From Caldifarciminota bacterium (GTDB lineage: Bacteria > Hydrothermota > UBA3072): a DNA stretch of 48,854 nucleotides. The notes beneath the pieces are model-generated. The model was not told the DNA's origin, did not search any database, and saw nothing but the letters and a program-made list of their open reading frames with translations. Below are positions 46,807 through 48,854 of the stretch, piece after piece; the first letter of the stretch is position 1; every line of letters begins with the position of its first letter. Location of the stretch: assembly GCA_016930175.1 (NCBI GenBank), contig JAFGHJ010000022.1:1-48854 (forward strand), read 5' to 3'. Both the position numbers and the translations under genes were made by a program.

Positions 46807-48854
46807 ATGGATTTAATAATAGTTGAATCACCGGCAAAAGCAAAGACAATAACCAATTACCTTAAGAAAACAAAGGTTATGGCGACTATGGGTCATATCA
46901 AGGATCTTCCCAAGAGTAAGATGGGTATAGATATTGATAATGGTTTCAGTCCGGATTACAAAATAATAAAGGGTAAGGGAAAAATAGTTAAGGATATAGT
47001 AAAAGAAAGCAAAAAAAGTGAGCGAGTCTATATAGCGACTGATCCGGACAGGGAGGGGGAAGCAATCGCCTATCATTTGAAGGAAGAACTTCCTGTAACG
47101 CCTGAGAGAGTTTTGTTCTATGAGATGACTAAAAACGGAATAAATAAAGGAATTAATGAACCGGGCGATATTGATATGAATAAGGTTTTTTCTCAAAGAG
47201 CAAGGAGAATCCTGGACAGGCTGGTAGGTTATAAGATTAGTCCTTTGCTGTGGAAGGTAATTAAAAGAGGATTGTCAGCCGGTAGAGTTCAGAGCGTAGT
47301 GCTTCGTCTCATTTGTGAAAGAGAAGAGGAGATAGATAATTTTGTTCCTGAAGATTACTGGGTTTTTAAAGGGCTTTTCATTCACCCTAACGGCGAATTT
47401 GAGGCGGAACTTGACAGAATTGACGGAAAGAAAGCAAAAGTCGCGAGCGAAGAAGAAGCGAAAAAGATAAAAAAGGATTTGAAAGGCGCCAGTTTTAAGG
47501 TTAAAGAATTTAAAGAAGAAGATGTTAAACAATCTGCTTTTCCTCCTTTAATAACAAGTACCCTGCAGAGAGCTGCTTCCAATAATTTTGGATTTCCGAT
47601 AAGGAAGACAATGTATATTGCGCAGCGTTTATATGAAGGTATTGAGCTTTCGGATGGTACTATGGGGCTTATTACTTATATGAGGACAGATTCTTTTAGG
47701 CTTTCCAAAGACGCGGAAGATAGTATGCGAGAATTTATTAAAGATAAATATGGAGACCAATATCTGCCGGTAAAACCCAACATATTTAAGTCAAAAAAGG
47801 GCGCTCAGGAAGCTCATGAAGCTATTAGACCCACAGATATAAACAAAACGCCAGAATCTATTAAGGAGTATTTAAAGCCCGATGAATATAAGCTTTATAA
47901 GCTTATATGGGAGAGAGCCCTGGCCAGCCAGTTCGAAGATGCGGTTTTTGATTCACGTAAGGTAATAGCAGAAGCTTCTTCTTATGAGTTTAAAGGTTCT
48001 TCGAAAAATTTGAAATTCGATGGATTTTATAAAATACTTACCCCTCCGAAAGAACAGAACAACATACCTTTAATGGAAGTGGGCGACCCACTTGAACTTA
48101 AGAAACTCGAAGATGAAAAGAAGACAACAGAGCCGCCTGCGAGATATTCGGAAGCTACAATGGTCAGAGAAATGGAAAAAAGAGGTATAGGACGCCCCAG
48201 CACTTATTCTCCTACCATATCGACTCTTTCGGTAAGAAACTACATAAAAAAAATTAAAGGATATCTCGTACCCCAGGAAATAGGTAAAATTGTAAATAAA
48301 TTGCTTGTTTCGAATTTTGGCTCTACCATAATAAATTGCGATTTCACTTCTTCTATGGAGGAAACCCTGGATAAAATAGAGAAGGGGGAAGAGGACTGGC
48401 AGAGTTCTATAGCAGAATTTTATAATTCTTTCAAAAACTACGTGGATTCAGTCGAGGAAAAGATTCCTGAAATCAGAGATAGTATAAGCGAGAAGACCGA
48501 AAAAAAATGTCCTAAATGCGGTAAGAATTTAATAGTTAAATGGGGACGTTACGGCAAATTTCTTGCCTGTCCGGGTTATCCTGAAGATTGTGAAGGCTAT
48601 ATCGAACCTCATTCTGATGACATTCTTGATGAAAAATGCCCAAAATGCGGAGGAAAGGTAATTCTAAGGCAGGGTAAGTTCGGAAGATTCAAAGCCTGTG
48701 CCAATTATCCCCGCTGTGATTGGAGTGGCCCGGTTTCTACCGGCGTTCAATGTCATAAGTGCGGTAAAGGCGAATTTATTGAAAGAAAATCCAAAAAAGG
48801 AAGGATTTTTTACCCTTGTTCGAAAGAAGATTGTGATAACGTTTTATGGGATAA
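46807..48854 (+). CDS. topA: DNA topoisomerase I (partial, runs off right edge)
   Basis: At least 682 residues; the gene is cut by the window end. The TOPRIM start is LIIVESPAKAKTITNYL, then ATMGHIKDLP and TDPDREGEAIAYHL (acidic metal site). The active-site Tyr291 lies in LITYMRTDSFRL, with EAHEAIRPTD following. RYSEATMVREMEKRGIGRPS is in the core, and at least three C-terminal zinc fingers begin at CPKCGKNLIV, CPKCGGKVIL and CHKCGKGEF. It relaxes negative supercoils. The start ATG follows GGCTAAAAAA with no Shine-Dalgarno; it depends on read-through or a promoter I could not see. Confidence 0.96.
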   Translation, partial: MDLIIVESPAKAKTITNYLKKTKVMATMGHIKDLPKSKMGIDIDNGFSPDYKIIKGKGKIVKDIVKESKKSERVYIATDPDREGEAIAYHLKEELPVTPERVLFYEMTKNGINKGINEPGDIDMNKVFSQRARRILDRLVGYKISPLLWKVIKRGLSAGRVQSVVLRLICEREEEIDNFVPEDYWVFKGLFIHPNGEFEAELDRIDGKKAKVASEEEAKKIKKDLKGASFKVKEFKEEDVKQSAFPPLITSTLQRAASNNFGFPIRKTMYIAQRLYEGIELSDGTMGLITYMRTDSFRLSKDAEDSMREFIKDKYGDQYLPVKPNIFKSKKGAQEAHEAIRPTDINKTPESIKEYLKPDEYKLYKLIWERALASQFEDAVFDSRKVIAEASSYEFKGSSKNLKFDGFYKILTPPKEQNNIPLMEVGDPLELKKLEDEKKTTEPPARYSEATMVREMEKRGIGRPSTYSPTISTLSVRNYIKKIKGYLVPQEIGKIVNKLLVSNFGSTIINCDFTSSMEETLDKIEKGEEDWQSSIAEFYNSFKNYVDSVEEKIPEIRDSISEKTEKKCPKCGKNLIVKWGRYGKFLACPGYPEDCEGYIEPHSDDILDEKCPKCGGKVILRQGKFGRFKACANYPRCDWSGPVSTGVQCHKCGKGEFIERKSKKGRIFYPCSKEDCDNVLWD

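Noticed and set aside
1-48854. tRNA or rRNA genes
   Set aside because: Reading through all gene-free gaps I found no cloverleaf with a conserved TTCGA loop or rRNA-like sequence; a covariance-model scan would be needed to exclude divergent ones.

Overview
The window looks like a chromosome segment from an uncultivated, anaerobic, diderm bacterium with an AT-rich genome, most likely an FCB-group relative or a candidate phylum of the WOR-3/Stahlbacteria type. That placement is inferred from gene content; there is no rRNA in the window. The clues are a ferredoxin-linked pyruvate-type oxidoreductase (anaerobe), LolCE/LolD (outer membrane), three secreted proteins ending in C-terminal sorting-like domains, an MglA/roadblock pair, a bactofilin, and an archaeal-type Thi4.

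Layout. 1-9.6 kb: mixed small transcription units (the first two codons of a gene leaving the left edge, an MFS transporter, an orphan gene, a Cys-rich membrane protein plus a GrpB-like protein, a 14-repeat secreted protein, a flavodoxin-like protein, a Gly-rich membrane protein, a zinc ribbon, a C45-type hydrolase). 9.6-13.3 kb: smc followed by a DUF192 lipoprotein and the hydrolase. 13.8-19.5 kb: thi4, thiE, then porGDAB continuing into a roadblock protein and an MglA GTPase. 19.8-25.4 kb (minus): purB, a HAD phosphatase, a GpgS-like enzyme and two more glycosyltransferases, probably making a glucosylglycerate-type compatible solute. 25.7-28.7 kb: a secreted subtilisin-like protease. 29-33.2 kb: an outer-membrane/TPR protein, purM, a YbbR protein and tsaD. 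33.4-35.3 kb: HU plus thiL (minus), and an FmdB zinc ribbon (plus). 35.4-48.9 kb: an alpha/beta hydrolase, then one long run lolCE-lolD-mcsA-mcsB-clpC-parA-parB-M23-bactofilin-rph-rluD-topA, with topA cut by the right edge.

Three patterns run through the window. (1) Promoters are easy to see: TTGACA/T-like -35, a spacer that is 16 nt in 13 of the 16 best cases, and TAnnnT -10. Five first-in-operon genes have their ATG 0-3 nt from the predicted transcription start and no Shine-Dalgarno, so they look leaderless; genes inside operons mostly carry GGAGG-type sites. (2) Nearly every intergenic gap is filled with degenerate, self-complementary word repeats (CACAGAG/CTCTGTG, CACAAAG/CTTTGTG, CGCAGAT and others). 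They keep a common order but not exact letters, often abut stop codons, and in one case supply the tail of a protein (RluD). Only one classical intrinsic terminator was found. (3) The McsB homologue in the mcsA-mcsB-clpC operon has lost most of the residues that make McsB an arginine kinase, and ClpC has lost one of its two phosphoarginine docking glutamates. This points to a repurposed, probably kinase-dead, McsB.
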